Below are positions 5,579 through 6,699 of a stretch of 6,699 nucleotides of DNA, in pieces. Made by a program: the position numbers and the translations under genes. The DNA comes from DASVHF01 sp036382695 (GTDB lineage Bacteria; Patescibacteriota; Microgenomatia; Woykebacterales; RBG-16-39-9b). The DNA is taken from the NCBI GenBank assembly GCA_036382695.1, contig DASVHF010000063.1, positions 1 to 6,699 of the forward strand, in the 5' to 3' direction. Positions within the stretch are counted from its first letter, which is position 1; every line of letters starts with the position of its first letter. The notes below the pieces were generated by a model that saw nothing but the letters and a program-made list of their open reading frames with translations, did no database searches and had not been told where the DNA came from.

Positions 5579-5600
5579 TTGGATATGTTAGTTTAACAAT

Positions 5601-5618
5601 TTGCTAGTTTGCTAGCAA
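5601..5618. repeat. Inverted repeat TTGCTAG-N4-CTAGCAA with overlapping direct repeat
   Basis: TTGCTAG (5601-5607) and CTAGCAA (5612-5618) form a perfect 7-bp dyad with a 4-base spacer. The same bases contain two head-to-tail copies of TTTGCTAG (5600-5615). It sits between the purM terminator and the flippase start, where the flippase promoter must be. It could be an operator, or a second small hairpin; a weak TTGCTA / TAAACT promoter on the minus strand overlaps it. Confidence 0.4.
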
Positions 5619-5621
5619 TAG

Positions 5622-5659
5622 AAAAATTAGCCCTCCACGTCCAACAAAGACGGGAGGGC
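5622..5659 (-). terminator. Intrinsic terminator of purM
   Basis: GCCCTCC (5630-5636) pairs with GGAGGGC (5653-5659). After a single bulged A, CGTC (5638-5641) pairs with GACG (5649-5652), closing a 7-base loop. On the minus strand the GC-rich stem is followed by TAATTTTTC. It begins 13 bases after the purM stop codon, making purM transcriptionally separate from the flippase-ligase unit. Confidence 0.85.
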
Positions 5660-5672
5660 CAAGCTTAGAAAC

Positions 5673-6699
5673 TCAAGAAGGCCAGTAGACTACATCCACC
5701 TCCCTTCCTTTAGCCTCCACGATCTTCCCAATACGGTAATGCTCGGGGAGTTTTCGGCCGACTTTCCGAAGATTCTCAGGCGAAACTACGAGTACCAAAC
5801 CAATTCCCTGGTTGAACACCCGAAAAGCCTCGATCCTCCCCTGCGCATCAAACCGATACAGACTCTTACCTTGCTCTTCGACGATTCTGTCGATAAAGGC
5901 AAACTCGGCTGGTCGCGGCCAGAGCCACCGTCCATTCTTGTTACGGGCTTTGATCACCGCCTTGCAGCCCACCGGCAACAGCCTTTCAATGTTGTCGTAA
6001 AGACCACCACCAGTAATGTGGGCGACTGCCTTCACCTCACCCTTCACCTTTTGGATCGCTTCTCGGTAGGAACGATGCGGCCGCAGAAACACTTCCGCGA
6101 TTGTCCCGGAGATTGACTCTACAGTCTGCAACAGCCCAAGTTTTGACCAACTGATTATGTCCCGCGCGAGCGAGTAGCCACTGGTATGAAGTCCACTCGA
6201 GGGTAGACCGATCAGAACATCACCAGGCTTTATCGATGACCCGGTGACGACTTCTTCTTTCGGCACCTCGCCGCAAATCATACCAATGAGATCGATCCTC
6301 CCCGGTTGGTAGATATCGTCTCTCTTCTCGACAAAACACCCCATAAAGGGAACGTCCTGCTCTTGACAAGCAGCTATCAGACCTTCCTGTAGAATTTGGA
6401 TCGTTGATTCGCTCACCGAAGAATGCACTCCAAGATAAGCATCGAAACCGAATGGCACCGCGCCAGTGCACAGCAGATCGTTTACGCAATGGTGCACCAA
6501 GTCGCGGGGAAGCGCTCCTACCAAGCCGCTCTCCAAAGCAAGAATCGACTTAGTTCCTACCCCATCGACCGAAACGACATGAAAGCGCTCGGCCTCTTCC
6601 CAAGAAGGGGGCTGGTATTTTTCTGCTTCGGCGGCAATCCAAAAGATCACCTCCCCCCTGCCCTCCTGGTAGATATCCAGCATCTCGGCCGTTTCGCCA
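5673..6699 (-). CDS. purM: Phosphoribosylformylglycinamidine cyclo-ligase (AIR synthetase), N-terminus beyond window edge
   Basis: PurM converts FGAM to AIR with ATP, the fifth step of purine synthesis, in the cytoplasm. Numbering from Met at 6683, hallmarks in order are VDGVGTK (39-45), CVNDL (66-70), GDVLIGLPSSGLHTSGYSL (154-172), the C-terminal-domain motif HITGGGLYDNIERLLP (222-237) and VFNQGIGLVLVV (289-300). Two departures stand out. The usual GGETAEMPGMY loop is replaced at its expected place by FMGCFVEKRDDIY (113-125). A GETAEM..IY-like stretch appears instead at the visible N-terminus, upstream of DGVGTK. ATG 6683 is probably internal: the frame stays open to the edge, no Shine-Dalgarno precedes it, and E. 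coli PurM has about 25 more residues before DGVGTK. The gene ends at a strong terminator. It is visibly richer in GC than the flippase and ligase genes. Confidence 0.88.
   Translation of the reverse strand, partial: GETAEMLDIYQEGRGEVIFWIAAEAEKYQPPSWEEAERFHVVSVDGVGTKSILALESGLVGALPRDLVHHCVNDLLCTGAVPFGFDAYLGVHSSVSESTIQILQEGLIAACQEQDVPFMGCFVEKRDDIYQPGRIDLIGMICGEVPKEEVVTGSSIKPGDVLIGLPSSGLHTSGYSLARDIISWSKLGLLQTVESISGTIAEVFLRPHRSYREAIQKVKGEVKAVAHITGGGLYDNIERLLPVGCKAVIKARNKNGRWLWPRPAEFAFIDRIVEEQGKSLYRFDAQGRIEAFRVFNQGIGLVLVVSPENLRKVGRKLPEHYRIGKIVEAKGREVDVVYWPS

Noticed and set aside
5739..6489. Open frames on both strands overlapping purM (5739-6116 +, 5812-6000 +, 6220-6489 -)
   Set aside because: They are out-of-frame shadows of purM; their products are rich in Arg, Pro and Cys without domain motifs, whereas the purM frame holds all family hallmarks.

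Overview
The window reads as a compact bacterial chromosome segment. It carries three tRNA genes with encoded CCA ends, an AIR synthetase gene (purM), a flippase plus O-antigen-ligase pair, and several small single-pass membrane or surface proteins. Small multi-domain LysM and Ig-like proteins, tight spacing, overlapping stop codons, genes without a Shine-Dalgarno and divergent household enzymes would fit a candidate-phyla-radiation (Patescibacteria) genome. That placement is inference; no marker gene in the window settles it.

Left part (1-1019). A SLOG/LOG-family Rossmann protein runs leftward off the window edge. It has its own promoter with a perfect 8-bp dyad across the -10 and start region. 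Divergent from it, a promoter at 574-602 drives tRNA-Asp(GUC). Next comes a gene-free stretch (697-1019) holding a stem-loop, a strong sigma70-type promoter (770-798), and a structured RNA of about 140 nt ending in a terminator-like hairpin and U-run. This RNA could be a free small RNA or an attenuator leader for the LysM gene downstream.

Middle part (1020-3030, + strand). Three small protein genes alternate with tRNA genes: LysM membrane protein, tRNA-Gly(CCC), SpoIIAA/STAS-like protein, tRNA-Thr(CGU), Ig-like membrane protein. The tRNA-Gly promoter has its -35 on the stop codon of the LysM gene. The Ig-like gene starts three bases after the tRNA-Thr CCA end, so it is probably cotranscribed with that tRNA and released by tRNA processing.

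Right part (3027-6699, - strand). purM enters from beyond the right edge and ends at a strong intrinsic terminator. A two-gene unit follows: a Wzx/MVF-type flippase and a WaaL/Wzy-type ligase or polymerase joined by an ATGA overlap. The ligase gene converges on the Ig-like gene and their stop codons overlap. Together the LysM protein, the Ig-like protein, the flippase and the ligase suggest a cell-envelope neighbourhood: glycan export and attachment next to wall-associated proteins. No glycosyltransferase is present, so sugars must be assembled from genes elsewhere.

I found no mobile element, CRISPR array or defence system. The points most worth a second look are the structured leader RNA before the LysM gene, the relocated-looking PurM motif, the tRNA-mRNA junction, and the dyad at the SLOG promoter.
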